Shown: in pieces, positions 48,206-58,613 of the stretch
How positions within the stretch are numbered: the stretch's first letter is position 1
Layout of the letters: each line of letters opens with the position of its first letter
Origin: Pezicula radicicola
Lineage: Eukaryota; Ascomycota; Leotiomycetes; Helotiales; Dermateaceae
DNA: 64,000 nt
Assembly (NCBI GenBank): GCA_003008705.1
Contig: PDUO01000056.1
Location: 153,172 to 217,171 of the forward strand
Direction: 5' to 3'
The notes under the pieces: generated by a model
The model's database searches: none
What the model saw: the letters and a program-made list of their open reading frames with translations, nothing else
What the model was told of the DNA's origin: nothing
Position numbers and translations under genes: made by a program

Positions 48206-48834
48206 TGATCTACGCTCAGCTGCTTTCGTCAGTTGCTGAAGTACCTGGAAACGTCTGCCACGTACCCTCAAGTAAAGAGGGCAGTTGAGTATCTTATCAA
48301 CAAAGACACTCTGCTAGACTCTTCTCAACCAATTTCTCACGACATTCGAATGGCACTCAACTTTGCTACAACTTCATGCGAAGCGCTGATAGATTTTGAC
48401 GATGGCGAGGAGAACAATGAGCTTCAACACATCGCACTTACTGCCCTTGATGCAGTAGACCTTTCTCTCAAACTGTGAGTATATCCTAATTGCTCTAACT
48501 ATACTAATACTACTATAGAGAATATTCCGAAAACCGAGTAGCTTCTATAAGGGAAAACCAAAAAAAAATTGCAGAGGTACATAAAGGGTGTGAAGAGATC
48601 CGAAAGCACTGGTACGCTGGAATCGAGGAAGAATCAAATAAAGCGGTACTATTCAAAAGGAGGCTTAAGCTATGGGTTCTTGATGTTGTTATACAGATGT
48701 TATTGGAGTCTTTGCTTATCAACAGCATGCTAGAGAAGGAACGATTGGGGACCAGTCAGAGCGACTGGGCAGCTCAGTACTTTAATGATAAGTATGGCCC
48801 AGGCCGGATGATAGGGCCTAACCTATCCCACTGA
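48206..48834 (+). CDS. 3' part of a host gene split by the Tc1 insertion
   Basis: The frame runs 48206-48474, a 44-bp intron (GTGAGT...CTAAC...TATAG, 48475-48518) and 48519 to TGA at 48832-48834, 195 codons in all. It is free of nonsense codons after the first (TGA at 48206). Sequence includes YLETSATYPQVKRAVEYL, then SCEALIDFDDGEENNELQHI, IRENQKKIAEVHKGCEEIRK and LLESLLINSMLEKERL, mainly helical. Left of the transposon an ATG at 46742 (MEDNRSST) comes into the same frame if the element and one TA are removed, but TAG/TGA then follow at the joint. The start is therefore uncertain. Family not recognised. Confidence 0.5.
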
Positions 48835-49340
48835 TTGTTAGGTCTCTAAGAAGCGTTGCAACAGTACCTGCGGGATCTCTAGCGCATCTGCGATAGATCC
48901 TTCGGCAACGACCAGTAGCACCTGCGGGAGCAAAAAGTGGCCGATGTTTTTGCAACAAAAGAATATGGAGAGGTCGAGAGAGGCATTAATAACGGGAGAA
49001 TAATCAGGCTTAGGTTGATGGAAGACGGCTCAAAGATGTTTGGAGGTTCGAAGTATAGCCTAGCATCCGAAATGTGCGAAACACTTGATGCTCGCTGCCC
49101 TTCCGTGTGTCCAACGCTGCATCAATCTTACACCCATAATGACGTGGCACCTCAGCCTGCTTGAGGACAGCCTCTATTACAGGCAATCATGTTGAGATGG
49201 TGTCGAGATCTAAACTATACCCATCCTACTAAATCCAACACCCACAAAGAGAAAAGATAATAAAAAGAGACACTACTATTACTTGTTCCTGTCCGGAGAA
49301 GTGACTGCTTCTTCAAATTGAATTCCAATCACTTGGGCTC
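48835..49340 (+). other. Degraded coding-like stretch after the split gene
   Basis: In the plus frame, LREQKVADVFATKEYGEVER followed by GINNGRIIRLRLMEDGSKMF is open from about 48925 to 49164. The preceding 90 bp reads as Gln-rich helix only if TAG/TAA are taken as Gln. It may be a further exon of the gene above or an adjacent relic. No family assigned. Confidence 0.3.
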
Positions 49341-49354
49341 GTTCTGGCCCCCCT

Positions 49355-49564
49355 ATGCTTAAACTTTCTACTATCACCGAAGCCGGGCTAAAGAGCTTAT
49401 TCGACAAGCTCCCACGTCGCTGCATTATTCTTTTGGTAGATCTAAAGCTGGAAAAAAGCGCTAGGACGAGAACAGTATCGATAATGCGCTTGTGCTTCCT
49501 CCAAATTGAGGTTGTGATAACACAAGGGACAGAAACTTGCTTGTTGTTGCTGATAACCAGATAA
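49355..49564 (+). pseudogene. Possible BCS1-like AAA ATPase fragment
   Basis: LSTITEAGLKSLFDKLPRRC followed by IILLVDLK resembles the region of fungal BCS1-type AAA proteins from 'LxxxGLxxLFxxLPxRCIxLLEDID' (Walker B). The acidic LLEDID is changed to LLVDLK and the next motifs are not found, so at best this is a broken fragment. Tentative. Confidence 0.3.
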
Positions 49565-50077
49565 AAGTACTAAAACCGTCAAGTACAAATAGATCACGGT
49601 GAATGGATTGCGATAAATGGCATCGAACTTTCTGAACCTCAGCGATGTACGCTATTGTCTTGATACACTATGCTTTTGTTAGCTAAGTCTTGTTTTGTTA
49701 ATGAAGCAACAAAGAGAACTAGATTAAATGGAAGCGCCTACATTCTGCAGTTAAGAGGGGCTTTCTCGATCAATGAGGTTGTTGTAATTGCAGCTTGGCA
49801 AGGTTTGCGAAATAAACTCCGTCAATACAGCCTCGCAAGAGAAAGATGGTGATTGGAGAAGCGAAGTTTCGGTACAGAACAGGGGTTTGAAGATAAGAGG
49901 CCCCTGCTGTACTTTCGTACGAAACTGTATGTTACACGGCAGGTTACGTCATGATTTTCTTACTTACCTTGGGGATGAATAACAACGCTTTTCATTCTTT
50001 ATGTTCACCGAGTATTACAACTTCTATCGTGTTCTCTTGTAATGGTGGCCGTTCATCCTTTGCAGCGTATAACTTAG

Positions 50078-50449
50078 ACGCCGATTGTATCCGCTGCGGA
50101 AGCCGTTCAGATAATTGACCAATGTCTTAGCGGTGTGGTAGACTACATCGCTCGCCGACCACATAGATTTGAATGGCTAAATCTAGTTCAGAAAGGGAAC
50201 GTTTTCGTCTACGAAAAGTACTACTCCGGCGTTAACTAGTGGGATGATTTATTGGTTTGGAAAAGGGTATATACTGTGGGAGGTATGGTCTTCGATGCGA
50301 TCGATAGTCCCACCTCTGAATGGCCTTCAGACAAGATCCCTTCCGGATTGATAAGGCTTTCTTTCCACGTTACTAGCGGAGATACGATACATTCTCTGGT
50401 CTTATATCAGATAGAACCACGAATACTTCCAGTAAAGTCTATACTCTGA
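50078..50449 (+). pseudogene. WOPR-domain (Gti1/Pac2/Wor1-type) regulator relic
   Basis: The frame 50078-50449 reads TPIVSAAEAVQIIDQCLSGV, then ARRPHRFEWLNLVQKGNVFV and YEKYYSGVN, a TAG, WDDLLVWKRV. It matches the first WOPR half: (I/V)xSxxDAxxIIxxCLxG...RRPHxxExxxLxxSGxVFVYxExxSGxxRWxDGxxW. WOPR proteins are DNA-binding regulators of morphogenesis and secondary metabolism. Here the invariant Arg before Trp-Asp is a stop, the second WOPR half is missing and no ATG heads the frame. It ends in SFHVTSGDTIHSLVLYQIEP and TGA, which does not look like the normal low-complexity tail. Truncated and broken. Confidence 0.65.
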
Positions 50450-50850
50450 AGCTAGTATGTTTACAATTAAGTATTACTATTACTAGGTCTGTCCTAATTG
50501 TAAGTAGATCAATATTAACTTTTTTGGGAATTCTGAGGAGTGGATTTATCTGAGCTCTGACAAAATTGGTACAAGGCAGGTTCGGAAGCTAAAGGATATT
50601 GGGTGAGCTCAGTTGGAACGTTACAATAGTATTTGACTTGAGGCATCGATGTTGCTTACCGATTTGCGGAGGTGACTTGTTGTTATATGAGAGTTCCGAA
50701 TAATAATAAACTACGACAAGAGGTGCAAATAATGATAGCACTTTACTGTACATGAAAGCTTTGTAAATGATTTGTGAATCATTTGCAGGCGATGTTGCTA
50801 AAAGGCAGTGGAAGAAATACTCGAGGCAAGCTACGATAGTCCTAATGCTA

Positions 50851-52193
50851 AGAGTTCGTGCCACTGGGAATGGCCCACCTACGCGAAACCCTCGATGTTT
50901 CAGAATTTTTACCTCTCTTTCTTCTAAAATCTGTAATAATATAACCACCAATTCTATTACTTTATAATTCACAATAAATAGAGATCCATTAGTGAGCCCT
51001 CCCCTAGAGAAAGAGCAAGGTGAATAGCCAACTCCTATACGGAAAGTTGTATGCACCTTGTTTCGGGATAGAAAATCGTAACAATAGATTGTATTATAGA
51101 CTTATGTCCCTCGAAGAACCATTCAACATCTAATTCGATAAGAATCGAGTAAACGCAATCATAAAAGGAAAGCCCCGAGGCCTTATATAATGTCGGTTCG
51201 AGAGATTCGTCATTGTATTTAATATATCTTATAGAATTAGGCGACGCATCGACTATTATTTAAATAGGTTAAAGTCTACCTAGGTGTCAGAGCCTCTATA
51301 CGAACTATTCGTCGAGAACTTCGCTGCGTAGGCTATCGTCGCTGTATTATATACCTAAGACCCTATATATCACGCAAGTAAGCTAAGAAACGATTGGACT
51401 TTGTATAAAGCTATCGGTAGTAGGGAACGTTAGATTAGGCAGTATATTATACAGATAGTAGGATTAGTAGAGATTAGAGGAAGGTAATATAGTCGGACGA
51501 GGCAACGTTTAAGATAGGGAAGTATAGAAGGATCTAGGTAACTCGTCAAGTAGATGAAAAGAGGTGTACAAATTATATAAGGTCGATATATTAGTCGGGT
51601 AGGGTTTCGGTTATGATTTAGGGAGCTATTAACTAGGATTATAAGTTAGAATTAGTCTTCCTTAAGAAGCTTCCTGACCACAAGGGAATTTACTTAAAGG
51701 CTTACCTTAAGCAGGTATTACAACCTATTGTTTTCCCTCTATTTGATCAACTTAGGTTAGAGTATATCTTTATAGAAGATAGAGTAAATATATATACTAG
51801 GAATACTCGATTACCTAAGCTACAACACTACATTCGAATCTTTTAATGACCTCCTTCCTCGCCGGATCTGAATATAATAGAGAAGGTCTAGTATTAGATA
51901 AAAGAAGAATTAAAGAAATTACTATTTATATAAAAAAAAAAGGAAGATATATACAGGGAGTTATAAAAGCTATAGGATCAGGTTGATATATATAACTACC
52001 GTCACTATACAGAGCAATTGACTTGTAAGCTTGAAGATATAATTGAAGTAGGAGGATTAACAGCTATTTGTTAGTTTATAGCTTTAATTTCGAATTAAAA
52101 TAATTACAATTACAATTATAATATATATTTAAATATATATAGTCATTTTCGTGAGGTCCGCTTAGGTGGGCCATTCCCAGTGGCATGAACTCT
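50851..52193 (+). mobile_element. Tc1/mariner transposon 2, TA target duplication
   Basis: The left end AGAGTTCGTGCCACTGGGAA (50851) and the reverse complement of the right end (AGAGTTCATGCCACTGGGAA) agree over about 31 bp with one mismatch, through TGGCCCACCTA. TA flanks both sides (50849-50850, 52194-52195). Length is 1343 bp. The interior encodes a plus-strand transposase relic. It is heavily AT-enriched, unlike its own TIRs. Confidence 0.88.
51104..52074 (+). pseudogene. Tc1-like transposase, RIP-degraded
   Basis: ATG at 51104 heads SLEEPFNI and an HTH-type stretch. Later come SDEATFKIGKYRRI (first catalytic Asp), RVSVMIQGAIN, FLKKLPDHKGIYLKAYLKQV, FIEDRVNIYT (second Asp) and PPSSPDLNIIEKVQYQIKEE (third acidic residue, Glu), then EQLTCKLEDIIEVGG before TAG at 52072-52074. 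Many TAG/TAA occur at Trp/Gln sites and at least one frameshift is required. The element has no coding potential left. Confidence 0.75.
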
Positions 52194-52195
52194 TA

Positions 52196-52809
52196 CATGA
52201 TATTTTCCTGTACTCCCTAACTATAACTCTCCATCTATCCTCAAAGGGCTACCACTTTCTCGTACTCGTAGTCAAAAGCGAGATGGTAATACACCGATGT
52301 AAAGGAGACGATCGGAAGCGGTCCGTAACCAGTAGTATCAAGGGCAGCGAAGTATGTAGTAATATCACAGTGGCGGACGGCGGTGATAATCAAGCTGGAC
52401 TGTGGCTGTCCTCATAAATACCTCAAGGTTATACGGCCAAGGGCAACAACCCTAGAACTGTACTTCGATATTTTGATGACGGCATGGACTGATACCACTG
52501 TGGTCCATCGCGGGGGNAGGATTTGAGGAGGTGCGTTGTAGTTTGGGTTCCGCTTCGAAGATGGAGATAGATATCCGCGCATGTTACACCATCCCTTGCA
52601 CAAGATTCCCGTCTTATATACCCCCAAAAGTTCTCAATATATGATAAAATCGATCGTAGTATTCAGGTATCAAAGGTATTCATCTTTGTAATTCAACCAC
52701 CTCTACTAGATTGGTGCTGACTGGAAAATATCTGGTACACAGGATCAGTACCCAAGATGGGATAATTTACTTCCACCTTATTGTCAATAGCAGAAACTAT
52801 ATAAATTAT
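52196..52809. other. Spacer with one ambiguous base
   Basis: Ordinary to AT-rich composition without a supported gene. The base at 52517 is N, in a run of G (CGGGGGNAGG), suggesting a consensus or homopolymer problem. Confidence 0.5.
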
Positions 52810-53640
52810 CTATAATACCAGATTGAATGTAATTACTCCCAATCCCTGAGCCTCCCATCTTATAGTACAGAGTTCAATAGGCTTTATATTTATATCTGGG
52901 TGGCCAGAGTCTATGTATCCCGGTGAAGATGAAAGTATAGATGGCGATGAAGATAGGGGTATACTTTCGCCTCGTTGTATAGGCGGTGAGGCTATAGTAG
53001 TAAACCTGATCGGGCGATTCTTCGCTAGTGATCTTGAGGGAGATAGAATCTTATCCATCCTTCGCCGTCCTAAGAGAACTTCGATAGGGGAGACGAGGTA
53101 GTAGTACCGAGAGTTATAGTATCTTATATAGTGATTGACTTACTCTAAGTACTTCTCACTGACTCTTGTCCAACGATCCTGAACCAGGGACTCCTTGCTT
53201 AATGTTTCATCCATTATATCCTTGTCACTGTCCTCTATATATTGGTAGACATCGTCGAGATTACCCAAGTTGAATACCCTTTGAGTAAACTTATTGTCTC
53301 TAGGTAAGAAATTATTTCCTATATCCTTTGCGCCAATCCCTACCCAATCTGGGTATATTCGTCCCTTGTTAGTAGTAGTATAAGTATAACTCCCCACGAG
53401 CTAAGTGATTTGCGGTAGTTGTAAGTATTCGTATACAGCCTTCAGCGCTACGTTGACGATGATATAGTTATATCCTAATAGTATGGATTTAAATGATCTC
53501 TTATCGCGGATTTCAAGCTGCGCAGGTACGACAGGAGGCTGCTTAGGTAAGTTAAATTCATGGTTAAGTACTAATCCAAGTATTAAATCAATCTGGTCGG
53601 GTATGAAATTATATTACTATTCTTTGCCCTCGATTGGATC
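52810..53640 (-). pseudogene. Unidentified fungal protein relic
   Basis: The minus frame from about 53640 gives IPDQIDLILGLVLNHEFNLP, VALKAVYEYLQLPQIT, then after a TAG KGRIYPDWVGIGAKDIGNNF followed by LPRDNKFTQ. The PDWxG...NxLPxDxKxS pattern recurs in uncharacterised ascomycete proteins with a long variable tail. A Ser/Pro-rich tail-like segment (52830-53058: SPPIQRGESIPLSSSPSILS) lies further along the same strand. Broken by a few stops; function unknown. Confidence 0.4.
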
Positions 53641-54129
53641 CTAGCCTAGTGTATTAGTTGTACTTAGATCCTGCTCAGTGTTTCGTGACCTTTGGAACTA
53701 GGGATTTGGAATTGATAGGTAATTGTGGAGTGTTATTCGTGGTATGTTCAAGATCGAGTGACTATATTGATTTATAATTATGTTAAGGGCGATGATGGTG
53801 ATGTAGGCTGCCGAGGCTGCCTTGATAGTGCTGCTTTGGGTGCCTTGATGCCTCAGGTCTCCAGACTTAGCGAAGCTTCGTAAATGAGGTTAGTTAATGA
53901 AAACGAACTCTATATAATATTTTCTCTAAAAATATATCTATTTCAAATCCTCACCGTCTGCGTTAAATCTTCTGAGAATATACGATACGAAGTTAAAGCC
54001 ATCGGCCAATATTTGGGCTATAGGTCGTATACCCAGGTTTACGTCGTAATTGTAGGAGAAGAATATGTTGTACTGAAGATTGTATGTATATTCTCCTGTT
54101 GACGTTCCGATATATACTAACCGTATACT

Positions 54130-54720
54130 ATGCCAGTACCGTGAAAAGGCTTTCTTTAAATAAGAAAAGGAAGCCTACAAGTATCTTCTCCTAAGTAAAT
54201 CCCCCAACTCTCTTAAGCTGCCTCGATACTTCGGTACCTTCGTTATTACGGAATCTCTACTATCAATGTTCGAATTCCGACTAAATCGTACCGATAAATG
54301 TCAATACATTATCCCTTGTACTCCCTACAACTTAGTACTTGGATTCAAGGAGTTTGGCGGAGTTGGCCTATATATAATCATCAACGACCTATAAGATATA
54401 TATCTTACCAAATTCGAAAACGACCTATCTAAAATAATACAAGTACTCCACGATGTTGGTATATACCACCGAGATCTCAAAGCCGATAATGTCTTATTGG
54501 ACCCTACTATACTAGAAGATGATCAATAAGTCATAAAAGAGTATATAGTAATCGACCTCAGTGATACTATTCTGAAACATAAAACTTCCGAGTATCGTTG
54601 GGAAAGGTTGAGGAAGCTTAACCTAAGAAACCTACAGGAAATATTTTCAAATACAAGGGTAGTGAAGGTACGATCAAAGGGATACGTTAACTATTTACTT
54701 ACGACGCGCTAACTTCTATG
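54130..54720 (+). pseudogene. Protein kinase-like relic
   Basis: The plus frame gives EKEAYKYLL...LPRYFGTFVITE (lobe-N type lead-in), GVGLYIIINDL (hinge region), then VLHDVGIYHRDLKADNVLLD (catalytic loop HRDLKxxN) and EYIVIDLSDT, where DFG is expected. The pattern fits the divergent fungal kinase-like group in which the catalytic loop is kept and DFG is altered. TAA codons and the lack of a C-lobe end it. Not functional. Confidence 0.6.
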
Positions 54721-54784
54721 AACCATCTAGGCTGTTCATTCAGGATACTAAATCCTTTCCAATATCTTGCCTTCAAAGCTATAC

Positions 54785-55498
54785 CCTAATACAGATATAG
54801 CTAAACAACCCGATGTGGACGTAAAGATATAATTGGAACTTTCTCACCTACTCAAAGTTATATATTCAGCCTTAAATATTGAGTCTCTTATGGACGAAAT
54901 TCTTTAGAAAACTACTTCTTTAATACTACAACTATGTTTAGCTATTGTTAAAATCCTTCATAATTATACACGGTCTTCTGAGGTACTTGCTTTACTCAAG
55001 GAACAATTTACGAATACTATATCCCAAAACGACCTGTGTCCTTAGCTTAGTCGTCAGAAGGGCCTGATACTGCAATCCCTGGGCTCAGAAACTTATGGTA
55101 TAGTACAAGCCTTCGAACTTGCTATCGCTCAATTCAGTGAGTAACTTGGACCCCTCGATAATACTACTCTCTCTACTCGACGGGAATATACCCTCTTCCG
55201 AGCTAAGATTGGTGACCATAATATGGCGACGAAGATTCTCAAAGATATTATAGTAACATTGGTAAGTCGGAGAGTCCGTACACGAATACAGACCCGGATC
55301 ATGAATATATACTCGAACGAGATCAAAAGCTTAGAGGCCTTCAAAGCATCGGATTCTTCTATTTTAGCCAACGGTCAACAGATCCTTGTATTAAGCGCGA
55401 AGAGGAAATTCTCTACTTCTAATACAGACTCTGATATTGATCTTCGTCCCGGCCTTAGACGCCAGGAGTCAACTGTGGCTAGTGACATTTTCTCCTAA
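54785..55498 (+). pseudogene. Helical protein relic, unidentified
   Basis: A single plus frame of about 235 codons ends in TAA at 55496-55498. It carries only four or so TAG/TAA before 55140 and none in the last 350 bp: DIAKQPDVDVKI, LALLKEQFTNTISQNDLCP, LSTRREYTLFRAKIGDHNMA, then TRIMNIYSNEIKSLEAFKAS. It is helix-rich with a Ser/Asp tail. It starts directly after the kinase-like relic and could be part of the same ancestral region. No domain was recognised. Confidence 0.4.
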
Positions 55499-55681
55499 GG
55501 CTGACGGAGGCATCATTTTACGATTACTAAGCAGTCAAACTTTGAGGCTCAGCGCACGGGCCTCATGCGTTTTGACGAACGTCACGAAGGCAACTTTTGC
55601 GGAGTCGCAAATTCATTAACTAAGTTTACCGATTGAACTGATAGTAGAATTAAAAATCGCCTGCTTCTCAGATAACACTTC

Positions 55682-56382
55682 CGATATGACAACAGCAACT
55701 CCTCAGGAATGGCTTCTAGATGTACCTTACAGCGATTTTGTTAAAAGGTAAATAGCTCTAGAGCAAGTGCAACCACCTTTTTATTCTGACGTAACTTCTT
55801 AGTCTTACGCTCTATTCCGAGCTGTACCTCAAAATTCGACTCGAGCCCGGCAGTCACGAATATAAACTTCCCAAAGCCTTACTGTGCCAATAGTCTCCGT
55901 ACTTTGCAGCTATGTTCGAAAGAGACTTTAAAGAAAGCGTCGACTAGTCGGCTATACTAGAAGAGATAGATGGTATTCTTTCAACTCGAAGCTTCGAAAT
56001 ACTGGTACAGTGGTTATATGTCGGTAAAATTCTCTTTAGTGAAATACCAGTAGAGGAAGCTATTACTGCTATTGTTGAATTTGTTAGACTTGCCGATATA
56101 TGTCAAGTTACTGGGATGGAAGACTTGATGGCTGGACGTATCAAGGCTATGATTGTAGGCAAAGCACCTACTACGAAAGCGAGGAAGAGGATAGCACCTC
56201 TTGTCTATCATCCATGGCTCACATCCGAGCACATCATGTCGGCAGTGCTCCTACCTAAAGGGCATCCAGTACGAAGAGTCCTGACTATGGCAGCTGTACC
56301 GGTATACCTTAATCGCGCCAATTATTTGAGCGAGGCTCTGAAGCTTCACGAATTCGCTGTGGATCTTCTAGAAGAGATATAA
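55682..56382 (+). pseudogene. BTB/POZ-domain protein relic
   Basis: Plus strand: MTTATPQEWLLDVPYSDFVK near 55686. Then in another frame come SHEYKLPKALLCQ, a TAG, SPYFAAMFERDFKESV, which is the BTB core (xLHKxLLCxxSPYFxxxFxxxFxE). The frame continues through one more TAG to ILVQWLYVGKILFSEI and ADICQVTGMEDLMAGRIKAM, ending TAA at 56380-56382. A GTAAAT...TTCTTAG segment at 55749-55803 may be an intron. Fungal BTB proteins of this type are thought to act as ubiquitin-ligase adaptors. Two stops plus an unresolved frame at the N-terminus make it a pseudogene. Confidence 0.65.
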
Positions 56383-56729
56383 ATTACGACCAAGAGTTTC
56401 CAATCTGACGGATCTTGTGTAACAATTCAGGATCCATTTAGTGATGCGAGAATTACTTTAGTCTGTAACGATGATTTTTGAGAACTAGATTCTTATATTT
56501 GTATTGAAGAAAATGGAAGTTCAGTTAGTGTATAATACTGGCATATATTTCCCCGTTTACTGATAGTAGCAGGAATTCTCCCTTCTGAAAGGGTTGCTAG
56601 TAAATAAGGCTCAGACGTTAGTGGCAAGGACTATTAAGTTCTCCGCCCTGTGCGATGCTATTATCAATCTGCCTATATACTGAATTTGAAAGAGCCTTTA
56701 CCTTTTTCACCATTCTCCAGCGTCGTTTC

Positions 56730-57365
56730 TGCATGTTTAGCTCTCCAAATTTTGCCCTCCAAATTTTGCCGTCTAGGAGGTGGTTTCATCTACTAGCCAT
56801 ATCTGATAGGAGATATTCTCGGCCCCTTTTACAGTTAGATGCACTATTTTAATTCGTGATACCGCGCTTGTCCCTAACTTTCCCCTTACAATTGGCTCTT
56901 CTATTGCTTGGTAATTTGTTGCTCTAGATGGATGGAATCTTTCTAGAGGAGGTGGTGATAACACTATAACCCTTTCGCCTCTCGAGATATACTATACGAA
57001 GATAGCTAAAGCTCCTTTTACGTACTTGCCCTACGCGTCGCTCGGTTTTTGATTCCTTAAATATAGCGGATACAATAGATCTATTAGAGGACCTATTGCT
57101 GTAGTTAATGTCTGCATCTTATGTTCATCCGCCCAACGCTAAGCTTCGTCGCGTAGGATGCCGCTCTATAGGACTTGATAATTATAGCGCTATATATCCC
57201 CTTGGAACTGCTGATAGATCCTTGCTTCTTTATCTGCTGTCAGATACTGTAGGAAGAATGCTATAACGTGACGAGAAATAGATTGCTTTCGGGATAGAAA
57301 CCCAATTTGCGACACTCTGTCGAAGATATCTCCGTCTATTGAGTCTGGACAGTTACTGTTAATTG
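56730..57365 (-). pseudogene. Unidentified protein relic
   Basis: The minus frame from about 57365 gives DIFDRVSQIGFLSRKQSISR, then HVIAFFLQYLTADKEARIYQ, RWADEHKMQTLTTAIGPLID and LSPPPLERFHPSRATNYQAI. Three or four TAG/TAA stand at Gln sites; the last 64 codons are open to 56773. Composition is protein-like. Possibly a TE-associated or reiterated host protein. Family not known to me. Confidence 0.4.
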
Positions 57366-57535
57366 GACGTTATACCTGTCCAAATGATAGCTGGAATGAA
57401 AGACATATTTCCTGTATGGGGAGGTGCGGGGTAATATTTCCCCATTCACTTGACGGGCGCCACGTGATGCGGCCGCTCGAATGTATGATCAATCCATGCA
57501 TTCCCAAAGGCACTACACCCCGCTACCCGGGAAGG

Positions 57536-58409
57536 GGCAATTCGGGTCCGCTGGGTCCCAGGGCACCTCCAAGTGCCGGGCAATGAGCTTGCTGATGTCC
57601 TTGCCCGCCGCGGAGCTTCTCAAGTCCCCAACGTATCCCTCCCGTACTCCTGGGCATCCCTAAAGCGCTTCGTGGCCTCCCAACTCCCCCAAAAGCACCT
57701 CGAATAGTGGCAGGCCACTGCACCTCCCTCGTACCAAGCCATCCCAATCCCAACGGCCCCTTTACCCCCAAAAGAGCTCCTGTTGCCCCGGAAAGCCCTA
57801 GGACACCTCGTAGCTGCCCGTAGCGGCCACGGAGACTTTCTAGCCTACCATGAACGATTTCAGCATCCCTCCTTTGAACCCAATTGTCTCTGTGGCCGCC
57901 CAAAGGCCCCCCTCCACTTCTTTTTCTGTCGCATTGCACGCCGGAGATCGACAAATTCCCTCGCCTCGCGTCACCTCTTTCAGAACATCTCAGAGCTCCT
58001 CGGCACCCCCGAGGGAGCTCATAAGCTCTCCCAGTGGTGGAAGGAGACCCGTTTCTTTGAGGAACTCTCCCCGCTACATCTACCCGGCCTAGACTAGGCC
58101 CTCTCCTTTGTTCTTCTACTTCTCTCTTGTATTTTTACGCATATAATAGACTACTGTTGTGGCCAAGGGGCGTAGGAGGGTAGCGCAAAAGAGGAAGGCG
58201 CCTGTATTCTCTAGATATTCTTTGTAATTTCTTAGATTTTCTACGTTATCGCTTCTTATACTAGTAGTTAGGGTACAACGCTAGTATCTGTATATATACC
58301 TAGAGTCACTAGCGTCCTTTCTTCGGTTTCGGAGTTTAGGAGATCACGTGGCACTTGTTACGTAATCCCCGCCAAGACTTAAAATAGAATTATTATTATT
58401 ATTATTCGA
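57536..58409 (+). mobile_element. 5'-truncated Tad-like LINE (RNase H end of ORF2)
   Basis: The plus frame from 57540 shows RWVPGHLQVPGNELADVLAR (RNase H C-terminal motif). One TAG near 57702 follows, then an open frame to TAG at 58095-58097 with CLCGRPKAPLHFFFC (CxC...HxxxxC knuckle) and LSQWWKETRFFEEL. This is the C-terminus of fungal Tad-type non-LTR polyproteins. About 300 bp of 3' UTR follows, ending in an (ATT)n-like tail at 58389-58404. The segment is much more GC-rich than its surroundings and has just one nonsense codon, so it is recent or escaped RIP. No target-site duplication was found. Confidence 0.82.
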
Positions 58410-58613
58410 ACGACCAGCCTTAGGCCATCTTGCGACAGCTGTGGCTGTTCACTAGGTTGTGGCTGGAATGAGGCTGAACTGCACACGTGACCAATCAGCG
58501 AGCGAACACCAGATCAGCGCCACCTCCACCTCTTGCTCGCAACCGACCTATTTCTTCTATCTGTCGTGTTTTATAAATCCTTTTGAGAAACTTGCTCTTT
58601 CCGCCTCTTTCCG

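Noticed and set aside
50589..51056. 155-codon minus-strand ORF
   Set aside because: Crosses the left TIR of the Tc1 element at 50851 and has no motif; chance frame.
57523..57954. 143-codon minus-strand ORF, Gly/Arg-rich
   Set aside because: Antisense shadow of the GC-rich LINE RNase H frame, which has clear motifs on the plus strand.
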